NCBI RefSeq assembly: GCF_024158745.1
Contig: NZ_JAMZAW010000033.1
Location: 1-64,000, forward strand
From: Paenibacillus tyrphae
GTDB lineage: Bacteria; Bacillota; Bacilli; Paenibacillales; NBRC-103111
Direction: 5' to 3'
DNA length: 64,000 bases
Both the position numbers and the translations under genes were made by a program. The notes under the pieces are model-generated. The model was not told the origin of the DNA, did not search any database, and worked only from the letters and a program-made list of their open reading frames with translations. Below are positions 8,458 through 16,763 of this stretch, piece after piece (position 1 is the stretch's first letter; the number at the start of each line of letters is the position of its first letter).

Positions 8458-8486
8458 AGTATAATATAGCCCTACGGAAAAGACAA
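8458..8486 (-). promoter_or_regulatory. Sigma-A promoter of the chemoreceptor
   Basis: On the minus strand TTGTCT (8481-8486) lies 17 bases before TATACT (8458-8463). Transcription would start near 8451, giving a leader of about 195 bases that contains the whole riboswitch. Confidence 0.6.
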
Positions 8487-8632
8487 GACTTTTTAACTAA
8501 ATCCAAATACTTATATTCGGACGGGGCAGGAATCCGCAGATAGGTTTAATGTCATGACGAAATGGCAATGTATTCCTGTTTTGGACCGGTTTCATAGACT
8601 TTCGACATAGAAAATTTATTTTTCGTCATCGT

Positions 8633-8661
8633 TTGACAAAAATCCAAGTCTGGTTTATTCT
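8633..8661 (+). promoter_or_regulatory. Sigma-A promoter
   Basis: Perfect -35 TTGACA (8633-8638), 17-base spacer, -10 TATTCT (8656-8661). It drives the BMP-family gene starting at 8708 and rules out a start codon at 8633, which lies in the -35 box. Confidence 0.8.
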
Positions 8662-8707
8662 CGGTTGTGTCCGGACAAAACTAATTTTTGGAATGAGGGA
8701 AAGCATC

Positions 8708-9739
8708 TTGAGAAAACTTCTTTCAAAGCTGGCTTTGTCGAGTTTAGCCATCATGATCCTGATATTCTCATCCGGCTTCTCAAGTGCGGAGGCCAGCAAC
8801 GAGCATGCGAAGAAACAGAAAAAGCTTAAAGTCGCTTTGCTGCTGCCCGGTCCTGCCAATGACGGCGGCTTTATGGAATCCGCTTACCGCGGACTGATGA
8901 AAGCGAAGGAAGACTTCCGCCTGAAAGCGACCTATGTGGACAATGTCCCGCACGATACGGCGAAAATTGCCGATGAGCTGCGCAAGCTGGCCAAGAAGAA
9001 GCCCGATATGATCATCGCTCATGCCGGGCAAAGCTCGGAAGCCGTAAAGTTGGTCTCCAAGGAATTCCCGAAAATTAAATTTGTAAATACGCAAACGAAC
9101 TTGACCGGCGATAATTTGTCCAGCTACCAAGTGAAGCAGGAAGAATCCGCATGGCTTGCCGGCGCTGCCGCAGGGCTGCTGACCAAATCCAATGTCGTTT
9201 CGCATATTTCCGGCGCACGGGTCACTCCCGGATTTCATGGGCGTGCCGCATTTGCCGGAGGCTTGAAATACACGAATCCGAATGCAACGTTCCTGACCAC
9301 CTTCACCGGTAACCAGGACGATGCCGCTTTGGCTAAAAAAGTCGCGCAGGCACAAATCGCTGCAGGCTCGGATATGATCTTCACCATGTTGAACGTCGCC
9401 CGTTCGGGCGTGACGGAAGCGGCGCGCGAGAATGGCGTGTTCCAATTCGGCAACGTTCGCGATTACTATGCGGATGCGCCCGACGTCTTCATCGGCTCCG
9501 CGATTTCCGATGCCAGCTTCACGGTATACGGCGCAATCAAGGATCTGGCCGAAGGCAAATGGAAGCCGAACACGGTCGTGAAGATCGGACTCGAAAACCC
9601 GGATGCGGTCCGTCTGGCGCTTGCTCCAACCGTTCCACAGGAAGTGAAGGACAAGATTGCCGAATTTACGGAGAAAATCAAATCCGGTGAAATTGTAGTT
9701 CCTTCGCAATATACGGGGCCTGAATTTGAAGTAAAATAA
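8708..9739 (+). CDS. BMP/PnrA-family ABC substrate-binding protein (orphan)
   Basis: A 343-residue secreted binding protein of the basic-membrane-protein family, whose known members bind nucleosides. The core starts with LKVALLLPGPANDGGFMESAYRGLMKAKEDF and includes SGARVTPGFHGRAAFAGGLKYT-type sequence. I choose the TTG at 8708, eight bases after GAGGG; it gives a clean signal peptide ending SSAEA. Unlike typical BMP proteins it has no lipobox cysteine, so it is probably released or held by partners. There are no permease or ATPase genes beside it. It has its own promoter and terminator, so it is monocistronic. Known orphan relatives include Med of Bacillus subtilis, so a non-transport role is possible. 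Confidence 0.85.
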   Translation: MRKLLSKLALSSLAIMILIFSSGFSSAEASNEHAKKQKKLKVALLLPGPANDGGFMESAYRGLMKAKEDFRLKATYVDNVPHDTAKIADELRKLAKKKPDMIIAHAGQSSEAVKLVSKEFPKIKFVNTQTNLTGDNLSSYQVKQEESAWLAGAAAGLLTKSNVVSHISGARVTPGFHGRAAFAGGLKYTNPNATFLTTFTGNQDDAALAKKVAQAQIAAGSDMIFTMLNVARSGVTEAARENGVFQFGNVRDYYADAPDVFIGSAISDASFTVYGAIKDLAEGKWKPNTVVKIGLENPDAVRLALAPTVPQEVKDKIAEFTEKIKSGEIVVPSQYTGPEFEVK

Positions 9740-9752
9740 ACGTCTCACATGG

Positions 9753-9794
9753 AAACAAGCACTGCGGTAGTTGCTGCCGGGTGCTTGTTTTTTT
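9753..9794 (+). terminator. Rho-independent terminator
   Basis: AAACAAGCAC (9753-9762) pairs perfectly with GTGCTTGTTT (9781-9790), followed by a T run. Confidence 0.85.
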
Positions 9795-9912
9795 GCAATG
9801 AAACTTACAATCCGTTCCTAAAACTAACATTTTACTGGGGAGCGGCCGATAAAAGGTAGAGTTTGTTTTTTGGGGCAGCTTAACGACAACGCCACATAGA
9901 GGAGGAGAGGGC

Positions 9913-10719
9913 ATGGAAACTTCCGAGCGCTTCAAATTCAACAGCATGCTGCCGTTCGATCCCGGTCTTTTAAAGCAGGAGTATGCCATTGATATCGATG
10001 AGCAGGTACTAATAAGCTTAAGTCAATATCAGGAATGCTGGAATACGGATCAATACGTATATCGTATTCTGACTACGGAAGAAATCGTGGAAATGCTGGA
10101 CTTTTTACAGGACTTGGCGTGTCACCGGGGCATCTGCCCGCTGCTTACGGACGATCAGTCCAACTACATAGGCTTGTATACCGACGGTCCGCTACGAGAT
10201 AAAATATGCTACTTGAATCACGAAGAGACCGATTTGTCGCCGGGATTCCGGCATATGGAACGGTTCATCGCGAAGAGCCTGCAAACTCCCGGAGCGGAGT
10301 GGGATCAACTGGAGCGGGATTACCCTGTCGTGTCCGACCGGGACGAGCAGCATGCGCACAGCGTGCTTGACCTCAATGTCGTTCAAGAGATTGATCGACT
10401 CCTCCTGCAGGAAGAGCTTGACGAGGATTGCATGCAGCAGCTTATTTTTTCCAAATTGACGATCATGCCTTATGCGGAATCGGCACAGATTTGTCGCTAT
10501 CTAACTTCGGATGATATGTTTATCCAGGAAAAAGCCGTTATCCTCCTAAGAAAAAGAAACTACACGGCGGCGGCCCGTGCTTTGTTCGAGGTTGCCCAAA
10601 ACGGGATGCATAACGGAAGGATGGCGGCGATCTTCGCGCTGAAGCAGTTCCGTACGGAGGAAAGCAAACGGCTGCTGAAGGAATTGGAAGCGCTGCTGCC
10701 GAAACAATATTTTACGTAG
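9913..10719 (+). CDS. Hypothetical protein, SUKH-like N-terminus with HEAT-like C-terminus
   Basis: A 268-residue soluble acidic protein. Residues about 55-110 (LACHRGICPLLTDDQSNYIGLYTDGPL, then CYLNHEETDLSPGFRHMERF) resemble the core of SMI1/KNR4 (SUKH) proteins. Residues about 170-265 are short amphipathic helices resembling HEAT repeats (AARALFEVAQNGMHNGRMAAIFALKQF). There is a GGAGG before the ATG. It lies 11 bases upstream of a TPR-protein gene and is probably cotranscribed with it. No toxin gene is adjacent, so an immunity role is only a suggestion. The fold assignments are weak. Confidence 0.6.
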   Translation: METSERFKFNSMLPFDPGLLKQEYAIDIDEQVLISLSQYQECWNTDQYVYRILTTEEIVEMLDFLQDLACHRGICPLLTDDQSNYIGLYTDGPLRDKICYLNHEETDLSPGFRHMERFIAKSLQTPGAEWDQLERDYPVVSDRDEQHAHSVLDLNVVQEIDRLLLQEELDEDCMQQLIFSKLTIMPYAESAQICRYLTSDDMFIQEKAVILLRKRNYTAAARALFEVAQNGMHNGRMAAIFALKQFRTEESKRLLKELEALLPKQYFT

Positions 10720-10730
10720 GAGTGAGAGCA

Positions 10731-12521
10731 TTGGAACACGCACATACCGAAGGAGAACACCGTTTTCCTTCGCCTGAGCAGGATTTCGACATTTATAAGG
10801 CGGCCCGGAGGGAAGGGGATTTCCAGCACGCTTTATACCATCTGGCCTGTGCGTTGTCGACCGATCCGGCTAACGCCGAATGGCTCCAATCCTTGAACGA
10901 TTGGATTGATTCGGGCGAGGACCTGCTGCCTTTTGTGCCGGTCGAGGACAATAATTATTTCGCCGTTATGGCGGTAAGAGCTTACATCTATGCCCGAGTT
11001 GACAGCTTTAACGAAGCTTTCGGCCTCTTGGGGCAGGTGATCAATGTAAAGCCCGAGGTCCCTTATCTGATGTGGGTAAGCGAATGGGAACCGCGAATCG
11101 CCGGGGTGGATGATATCGAAGCAGATACGATCATTGGATTCGTCAGCGGAGTGATGAGATCCCTCGATCTGCTGGAAGGAAACGAACGGCACATGGCGCT
11201 TGCCGCTTTAGTGTCCGTGCTCCGAAAGATGTGCCAGGCGCATCCTAAAACTTATATGTTGTTCTGGCTGCTTTCCTCGATGCACCGGAGACAGGAAGAT
11301 GTTCTGGCCGCATTTGCGGCAGCCAAAACGGCCTACAAGCTGAATAAATGCTGGAATACGGCCATTGGGATGGCGCTCTGCTTCAAAGCCCAGGGCAACA
11401 TCCGCAAGGCGGCCGGCTTTTACAAAAAAGCAGGGAGGCTCGACCCCGGGAAAGAGGCGGGCTATCTGGATCTGGGCGATCTGTATCTGGAAAACGGCTT
11501 GTACAAAAAAGCGCTGAAAGCTTACATTAAGGCCGCGGATATCCAGCCCGATCACGAATGGGCGATCCCGTCCATCCTTTATTGCGAGTATATGATCAAA
11601 CAAGACGCCGAGCGATTAGGGAAAATCGAAGCTTACTATAAAGCGAACGCCTCAAACGGCAGAGCGAGAGAACTGCTGAAACCGTTATTGCCGGGCTCCG
11701 AGCTTCCTTTTGTCGATTACATCCCGGAGCCGCAGGAAGCCTCCATCAACGTGCTACGTCAAGTGGCGGAGCAAAACCCGGATCTGGAAAGCGGCGGGAC
11801 GATCAGCCTGACGATTAATCATCTGGAGGCGCCGAGCGCGATCCGTGCGATGGAGCTTTACTTGAACAAATTCGGCAGAAGCGCTAATCCGGCTAAGCTG
11901 AATTTGACCATCGACAACGTTCCGGAGCCGGACCCAAGGCAGCCGATCGCGGAGAACGGCACCTTGCTATGGAATTACGAGGGGCCCATCGCACAGCCGG
12001 CGATGCCCAAGCCGTCGAACCAAGTGGCCGATGCCGTCCGCCGATTGGCGATGACTCCGTACCAAATCGAGGATTGGTACCGCACCGCCGGCGAACTTGC
12101 CCAAAGTCTCACCCCTGCGCACCTGCCGGACTTATTCGCCATCCTGACGCATCCACCGGAGCCGCCCGAATCGGTATCGAGCTGGCGCTGGCTTCAGCGT
12201 ATTCAGTATGCAGCGGTATTCCTTATGGCGCAGCTTAGCCCGTCCAAGCCTTCCGAAGCCTTGCTGTCCCTATGCTATGGTCAGTCGGATTGGCCGGTCA
12301 ATGCGGCGCTGGCCGTTTTGGCTTATGAAGCGCAGGGCGATCCCGAGCTGGAAAAAGCGGCATCCGAACTGTTTCTCCAACTCACGGAGCGGATTCCGGA
12401 AGAAGGCTACTGCTTTTTCACTTATGCGCTGGTTTGCAGCTGGCTGCGGCTTGCCTCCATCGATGTTAAGCTTAGGGAACAGCTGGAGCAATGGAAGAAC
12501 GATCTGGAGCAGCGAGAATAG
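10731..12521 (+). CDS. Tetratricopeptide-repeat protein
   Basis: A 596-residue cytoplasmic protein. At least three consecutive TPR units lie at about residues 200-300 (AYKLNKCWNTAIGMALCFKAQG, IRKAAGFYKKAGRLDPGKEA, YLDLGDLYLENGLYKKALKAY). They are flanked by all-helical N- and C-terminal regions without a recognisable catalytic motif. I place the start at a TTG eight bases after AGGAG; an in-frame GTG at 10722 sits on the ribosome binding site. It is probably a scaffold acting with the preceding gene product. A terminator follows. Confidence 0.75.
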   Translation: MEHAHTEGEHRFPSPEQDFDIYKAARREGDFQHALYHLACALSTDPANAEWLQSLNDWIDSGEDLLPFVPVEDNNYFAVMAVRAYIYARVDSFNEAFGLLGQVINVKPEVPYLMWVSEWEPRIAGVDDIEADTIIGFVSGVMRSLDLLEGNERHMALAALVSVLRKMCQAHPKTYMLFWLLSSMHRRQEDVLAAFAAAKTAYKLNKCWNTAIGMALCFKAQGNIRKAAGFYKKAGRLDPGKEAGYLDLGDLYLENGLYKKALKAYIKAADIQPDHEWAIPSILYCEYMIKQDAERLGKIEAYYKANASNGRARELLKPLLPGSELPFVDYIPEPQEASINVLRQVAEQNPDLESGGTISLTINHLEAPSAIRAMELYLNKFGRSANPAKLNLTIDNVPEPDPRQPIAENGTLLWNYEGPIAQPAMPKPSNQVADAVRRLAMTPYQIEDWYRTAGELAQSLTPAHLPDLFAILTHPPEPPESVSSWRWLQRIQYAAVFLMAQLSPSKPSEALLSLCYGQSDWPVNAALAVLAYEAQGDPELEKAASELFLQLTERIPEEGYCFFTYALVCSWLRLASIDVKLREQLEQWKNDLEQRE

Positions 12522-12538
12522 GCTGATTGCCCATGCAC

Positions 12539-12567
12539 GACCGATTCGGGAGGATCGGTCTTTTTTC
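12539..12567 (+). terminator. Rho-independent terminator
   Basis: GACCGAT (12539-12545) pairs with ATCGGTC (12554-12560), followed by TTTTTT. Confidence 0.88.
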
Positions 12568-12603
12568 ATTAAACTACATAGCGAACCGAAATCCCCGGTT
12601 ATT

Positions 12604-12620
12604 TGTCTTATTGGCGTAAC
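12604..12620 (+). promoter_or_regulatory. Shared upstream motif TGTCTTATTGGCGTAAC
   Basis: This 17-mer matches 24500-24516 (TGTCATACTGGCGTAAC) at 15 of 17 positions. Both copies sit just upstream of gene starts: the ECF sigma operon here and a glycosidase operon there. It may be a promoter or operator element, possibly one read by this sigma factor (inference). Confidence 0.35.
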
Positions 12621-12640
12621 GCGAAAGGGGGGAGCAAGAG

Positions 12641-13159
12641 TTGACCGACCAGGAATTATTCGATACTTACCGCAGGGACGTGTACTATTTGTGCCACTAT
12701 ATGCTGCACAATGCCGCCGATGCGGAGGACATCTGTCAGGAGGTATTTCTGAAGGTGTTTCAGACGGATCGGCAAGGCGTCGAACGGATCAAGCCATGGC
12801 TGCTGCGGATCGCTGTGAATATGTGCAAAAGTCATCTGGACCGCAGGAAGCGGGGTGTGATGAAGGAGCTGAAGCATTTTCTGCTGGAGTGCAGACGCGA
12901 TACGGAAGCGGCGGACGAAGCGCTGGAGCGGAAGGAAAACGAGCTGGAGACGGAGCGGTGGCTCCGGGCATTGCCGGTCAAGAATCGGACGGTAATGACA
13001 TTGCGGTATATTCACGAGCTGAGCTTGCAGGAAATTGCAGAGACGCTGAATATCCCGCCGGGTACTGTAAAATCCAGATTGAACCGAGGGCTGCGGCAGA
13101 TGAGAAGAGAGCTGGGAAAGAGCAATCCAAATTTGAAAGGAGCGGAATGTCTTGAATAA
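12641..13159 (+). CDS. ECF RNA polymerase sigma factor
   Basis: A 172-residue extracytoplasmic-function sigma factor. Region 2 spans about residues 5-75 (VYYLCHYMLHNAADAEDICQEVFLKVF, then PWLLRIAVNMCKSHLDRRKR), and region 4 spans about 108-160 with LSLQEIAETLNIPPGTVKSRLNRG as its helix-turn-helix. The TTG start follows an AAGGGGGGAG ribosome binding site. The downstream gene overlaps by eight bases and encodes a DUF4179-type membrane protein, the usual partner anti-sigma factor. The pair should sense an envelope or surface signal. The shared motif at 12604 is a candidate autoregulatory element. Confidence 0.9.
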   Translation: MTDQELFDTYRRDVYYLCHYMLHNAADAEDICQEVFLKVFQTDRQGVERIKPWLLRIAVNMCKSHLDRRKRGVMKELKHFLLECRRDTEAADEALERKENELETERWLRALPVKNRTVMTLRYIHELSLQEIAETLNIPPGTVKSRLNRGLRQMRRELGKSNPNLKGAECLE

Positions 13160-14807
13160 GCTGACGGAAGAGCAATTGCTGGAGCTGGCACGCAAGGAAC
13201 GTCCCAAGCTGCCGGATTTTGAAGCGATGTGGGAAAAAATTCAATCGAATCAAGCCTATACGAATCTGCAAAATGCTTCGGCAGCGCCGAGAAGCAGAAG
13301 CTTGGCCCGCAGCCGGAAACGTCTTATCCCTTTGGCTATTGCGGTATCCTCGGTCATCGTGGCCGCGCCGGTCGTTGCCGGGGTATCGATGGGCTGGCCG
13401 GTACTGTTTGACCGGCTGGGCTTTACGACCGCAATGGAGTCCGGCTTGGGCAATCCGCTGGACATCACGGTAACGTCGGCGGGCGCGTCTTTGGCTCTTC
13501 ATGGTGTTGTTACGGACGACCGCCGGACGGATGTTATGTTTACCTTAGACGTTCCTTCGTTGCCGGACTACCACATCGTTGATTTCGAGTACAAGACGAT
13601 AACGAATTCCCGAGGCGAAACGATGCCGCTGAACGTCCTCGCCCGCCAAACGGATTCGGCGAACCGGATGGTCGGCCTGCTGGAAACGCAAAATGGACTG
13701 GGAAACAAGAAGGATCGGCTTAAGCTGTCGCTGAAAAATCTGGTTTTTTATAAATATAAAGATACGGAGCTTGACGCCAGCCCGATGTCGTTAAAGGATA
13801 ACGACCGTGTGGATAGCCGGACCCGTTTCGGAACGCTGCAGATCGTTTCGGCTGCAAGGGAAAACGACGCGCTGACGCTGCGTTATGAAATTCCGATCAG
13901 CGGACCGGAGGATGGAAAGCTGAATCCGGGGCTGTTCGTTAAAGTAGGGGAGAAGCGGCTAGATTCGAGCTATTCCGCTACATTGCCGACGGAGAAATCG
14001 GGGATTTTGCTCCAGCAAAACACATGGCGTCTGTCGGATTCCGAGCTGAAGAGCGCCAAGCTGTACTTCACCTATTTGGACACGGTACAAACGCTCGAAG
14101 GGATGTGGGAGACGTCATTGGAAGCCGATGGAAGAAAAGCGAGCCAAGCGACGTTCCGCAAACCGCTTGATCCGACGACGGTTGCTAACGATTCGGATAT
14201 GGATTTGAAGGAGCTTGTCGTGACTCCGCTGGAAGTTCGTCTGATGTACGACGATAAGCTGAAAACCAAATCCCCTGATCTGGAATCGGTATTTTACGAT
14301 ACCAATCAGCTTGTGCTTAACGGTACAACGATTAACGGCGGAAACTGGTCCACGGAAAAAAGCGGCGGGTATCTCCGTTTCCAGCTGCCGGAATGGTCCA
14401 AGGATTGGTCCCAGGCGACGATGAAGCTGCTGCTGTCCGATGCCCGTATCACGAGACGTTCTAAGGCGTGGCATCCGCTGGAGATTCCGTCCGATACGAA
14501 GCGGACGATCGAAACGAAGCTGGATCAGTTTCCGGTCACGTTTACGTATTACAAGGAGGGCGAAGATTTGATCGTCGAATCGTATTCGACCGATCCGAAT
14601 TTTATCGTCGTCTCGCAAACGTCTGTCAAGAAAGACGGAGAGGTCGTTTATCCTCCGATCACTCCAACGCCCCCCGGCGGCAACGGTACGAGCAAGAAAG
14701 TGGACCGGTACCCCGGACTGCTATCCAAGCCGGGTAAACTGGAGCTGAATCCGGGCTTCTATCACTTCAAGGACGGCAGCCGCAGGGTGGAGTTGACTAT
14801 TAATTAA
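13152..14807 (+). CDS. DUF4179-type anti-sigma factor
   Basis: A 551-residue single-pass membrane protein. The cytoplasmic N-terminus (about residues 1-55, with LPDFEAMWEKIQ) should bind the sigma factor. The membrane segment is at about 57-78 (LIPLAIAVSSVIVAAPVVAG), followed by a large extracytoplasmic beta-rich region. That region matches the DUF4179 pattern (VVTDDRRTDVMFTLDVPSLP region, about 115-200) and carries a second beta domain similar to DUF5643. The TTG start, with AAAGGAG upstream, overlaps the sigma gene stop by eight bases, which implies coupled, balanced synthesis. The signal sensed is unknown. Confidence 0.82.
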   Translation: MNKLTEEQLLELARKERPKLPDFEAMWEKIQSNQAYTNLQNASAAPRSRSLARSRKRLIPLAIAVSSVIVAAPVVAGVSMGWPVLFDRLGFTTAMESGLGNPLDITVTSAGASLALHGVVTDDRRTDVMFTLDVPSLPDYHIVDFEYKTITNSRGETMPLNVLARQTDSANRMVGLLETQNGLGNKKDRLKLSLKNLVFYKYKDTELDASPMSLKDNDRVDSRTRFGTLQIVSAARENDALTLRYEIPISGPEDGKLNPGLFVKVGEKRLDSSYSATLPTEKSGILLQQNTWRLSDSELKSAKLYFTYLDTVQTLEGMWETSLEADGRKASQATFRKPLDPTTVANDSDMDLKELVVTPLEVRLMYDDKLKTKSPDLESVFYDTNQLVLNGTTINGGNWSTEKSGGYLRFQLPEWSKDWSQATMKLLLSDARITRRSKAWHPLEIPSDTKRTIETKLDQFPVTFTYYKEGEDLIVESYSTDPNFIVVSQTSVKKDGEVVYPPITPTPPGGNGTSKKVDRYPGLLSKPGKLELNPGFYHFKDGSRRVELTIN

Positions 14808-14861
14808 ATGAAATGCGGGAATGGCCCCGCCAGATCAGTCTTGTGTAACGGCTGTCCGAAA

Positions 14862-15407
14862 TCATCGGGGCAGCCGTTTGACGTACTCATGCTGAAGCAG
14901 CCCCATATGAATAATGTCGTGCCATGCCCCTTCTCTGAACAAGCTTTGCCGGGAAATTCCCTCCCGCTGGAAGCCCAATTTTTCATAGAGCTTGATCGCT
15001 CTATCGTTGAAGGAAAATACTCTTAACGAGACCCGGTGCAAGTTCAGCTCCAGGAATGCATAGTCAAGCAGCAGCTTTAAGGCCTCGGTTCCGTAGCCTT
15101 TCCCCCAATAAACTTTATTGCCGATATCGATGATGCATTCGGCATTCCGGTTTTTGGAATCGATGTTGATTAAAGAAGTAATCCCGAACGGCGTTTCCGA
15201 GATTTTATCGATCAGAATGTAGCTTTTGGAGGAAGGGGAGCCCAGGATGACTTGATGAACGAATTGCCTTGTCTCTTCCAGATCGTAGATATCGAGCGAA
15301 GGATTCGTGGAACGCATAACCTCCAAATCGTTTCTCCACGCATGATACAGCTCCGCATCAGCTGCCGTCGCCTTTCTCAACACAATTCTTTCCGATTCGA
15401 ACAACAT
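14862..15407 (-). CDS. GNAT family N-acetyltransferase (RimJ/RimL type)
   Basis: A 181-residue acetyltransferase. The acetyl-CoA binding motif A appears as NKVYWGKGYGTEALKLLLDY at about residues 98-117. The LHRVSLRVFSFNDRAIKLYEKLGF segment that follows is typical of RimJ/RimL-like GNAT enzymes, which acetylate protein N-termini or small amines. I place the start at the ATG at 15407, eight bases after AAAGGAG, not the GTG three codons upstream that lies in that site. It sits just downstream of, and in the same direction as, a TetR gene, so it may be cotranscribed with it. The substrate is unknown. Confidence 0.85.
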   Translation of the reverse strand: MLFESERIVLRKATAADAELYHAWRNDLEVMRSTNPSLDIYDLEETRQFVHQVILGSPSSKSYILIDKISETPFGITSLINIDSKNRNAECIIDIGNKVYWGKGYGTEALKLLLDYAFLELNLHRVSLRVFSFNDRAIKLYEKLGFQREGISRQSLFREGAWHDIIHMGLLQHEYVKRLPR

Positions 15408-15437
15408 AGCAAGCACTCCTTTAGGGTAGGATGGTAA

Positions 15438-16061
15438 TTAAACCTGGTCAATCGGGCGGAGCAATTCTTTCAACGAAAAGAGGAAGACGGTCAACTGTTC
15501 CTCCACAAGGGTTGTTTCCGCTCCGAGTTGGAACGTATCCAGCATTAAGCCGTCCATAAACGAAACAAAATACAAGGCGACCGCTTCCGGAGAAAGTCGG
15601 GGCTGGAATTCTCCCCGCTCCGTCCCTTTGACAACGACCGATTCGATAGCCTCCTTGATTCGCAAGTAACGCTGCGTGATGTACGGGAAGCTTTCTTTAT
15701 TTAGCCTGTATCCGGGGGATAGAAAAAACTCCGCCTTGGCCAGCAGCAGCGTTTGCCCGACTGTCTTCAGGCTGTGCCGTTGATGGTTGACCCAGTCGGT
15801 TAGCTGGGGCCAGAGGGGCGAGGAATCGGCCAATTCGAAGAAGAGGATGTCCTGCCGATCGTCAAACTGCAGCACTTCGATAAACGCATGCTCGATATTG
15901 TCGAAGTAGGAATACAGCGCGCCTCTGGATACTCCGGCTTCGTTCATGATCGATTGCATCGTTGCCTGCGTGTAGCCCTCCCGGATAAACACGCGCCTTG
16001 CCGCTTGCAGCAGCTCATGCCTTTTGTCCTTCTTGTATTGATCGCTTACTTTGGGAGACAA
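15438..16061 (-). CDS. TetR family transcriptional regulator
   Basis: A 207-residue repressor. The N-terminal helix-turn-helix spans about residues 12-58 (ELLQAARRVFIREGYTQATM, then SIMNEAGVSRGALYSYFDN). The ligand-binding C-terminal domain is helical. The TTG start has AGGAG nine bases upstream. Two copies of an AAACGACAT-type palindrome lie in its promoter region (16126-16145, between -35 and -10; 16087-16106, near the ribosome binding site), so it almost certainly represses itself. The downstream GNAT gene is a possible target. Confidence 0.9.
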   Translation of the reverse strand: MSPKVSDQYKKDKRHELLQAARRVFIREGYTQATMQSIMNEAGVSRGALYSYFDNIEHAFIEVLQFDDRQDILFFELADSSPLWPQLTDWVNHQRHSLKTVGQTLLLAKAEFFLSPGYRLNKESFPYITQRYLRIKEAIESVVVKGTERGEFQPRLSPEAVALYFVSFMDGLMLDTFQLGAETTLVEEQLTVFLFSLKELLRPIDQV

Positions 16062-16086
16062 CGGAATCAGCTCCTCCTGACAATAA

Positions 16087-16106
16087 AAGAGACATTGGTG
16101 TCGTTT
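16087..16106. promoter_or_regulatory. TetR operator, downstream copy
   Basis: Imperfect copy of the 16126-16145 palindrome (15 of 20 positions; GACAT-TGG-TGTCG core). It lies 3' of the -10 box of the minus-strand TetR gene, 39 bases centre to centre from the first copy. Confidence 0.55.
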
Positions 16107-16120
16107 TTGTCCGCAAGGCT

Positions 16121-16150
16121 ATTATAAACGACATCAATGTCGTTTTTCAA
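16121..16150 (-). promoter_or_regulatory. Promoter of TetR gene with operator in the spacer
   Basis: On the minus strand TTGAAA (16145-16150) is 18 bases before a perfect TATAAT (16121-16126). The spacer is filled by the palindrome AAACGACAT-CA-ATGTCGTTT (16126-16145), so bound repressor would block RNA polymerase directly. Confidence 0.8.
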
Positions 16151-16181
16151 GTTGTTAATGGGTAAAGGTGGTAGTTTTTCT

Positions 16182-16210
16182 TTTACATACATACAGTATG
16201 TATGTTAAGA
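16182..16210 (+). promoter_or_regulatory. Promoter of VOC-TetR operon overlapped by operator
   Basis: TTTACA (16182-16187) is 17 bases before TTAAGA. A perfect inverted repeat occupies 16185-16205: arms ACATACATAC and GTATGTATGT around one A. This is a typical TetR/QacR-type operator and differs from the one of the divergent TetR gene, so it fits the TetR encoded at 16764 as an autorepressor. Confidence 0.75.
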
Positions 16211-16252
16211 TGTGAGTATCTTAACTATCTTAATCCCAAAGGAGATCGTCAC

Positions 16253-16705
16253 ATGAAAACAAACAGCTTCTACCCGGTTATTTTGACGGAGCAGGTTGCG
16301 GCGAGCGCGGCTTTTTACAAAACGCTTTTCGGCTTTGAAGCGGTATACGAATCCGACTGGTACGTGAGTTTGAAAATGTCCCAGGGCAGCGTTGCCTACG
16401 AATTGGCGATTTTGGACGCTTCGCATCATACGATACCAGCAGCTTACCGTAGACCGGTGCAGGGCTTAATTCTTAATTTTGAAGTGGACGATGTCGATGC
16501 GGAATACCGGAGGCTCATTATCGAGGAGAAGCTGCCCTTGGAGCTTGAGCTGCTGGACGAAGAGTTCGGGCAGCGGCATTTCATAACGTGCGATCCTAAC
16601 GGTGTCTTAATTGACGTGATCAAAATAATCCCTCCTTCGGAAGCGGAAAGCGCGCAATATGCCGAGAACGTGTGGGCGGATGGCGAAGAAGGCGGGAAAG
16701 CATGA
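16253..16705 (+). CDS. VOC (glyoxalase/bleomycin-resistance) family protein
   Basis: A 150-residue protein with two beta-alpha-beta-beta-beta units of the vicinal oxygen chelate fold: [23 protein letters not shown] at the start and [17 protein letters not shown] in the second half, ending in [12 protein letters not shown]. Members bind metal and act as lyases, dioxygenases or drug-binding proteins. The start at 16253 follows AAAGGAG by eight bases. It is followed by a TetR gene that should control both from the 16185-16205 operator. The substrate is unknown. Confidence 0.82.
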   Translation: MKTNSFYPVILTEQVAASAAFYKTLFGFEAVYESDWYVSLKMSQGSVAYELAILDASHHTIPAAYRRPVQGLILNFEVDDVDAEYRRLIIEEKLPLELELLDEEFGQRHFITCDPNGVLIDVIKIIPPSEAESAQYAENVWADGEEGGKA

Positions 16706-16763
16706 GAATTAAGGGTGTTGGCGAACCGGGGGGCAGCCGGACAGAAAGGGAGTATAGTATCTT

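Noticed and set aside
12604-12640. TGTCTTA...GCGTAAC as a complete ECF -35/-10 promoter
   Set aside because: The two halves are too close for a -35/-10 pair, and no -35 element at 16-17 bases is shared by both copies; kept only as a shared motif.
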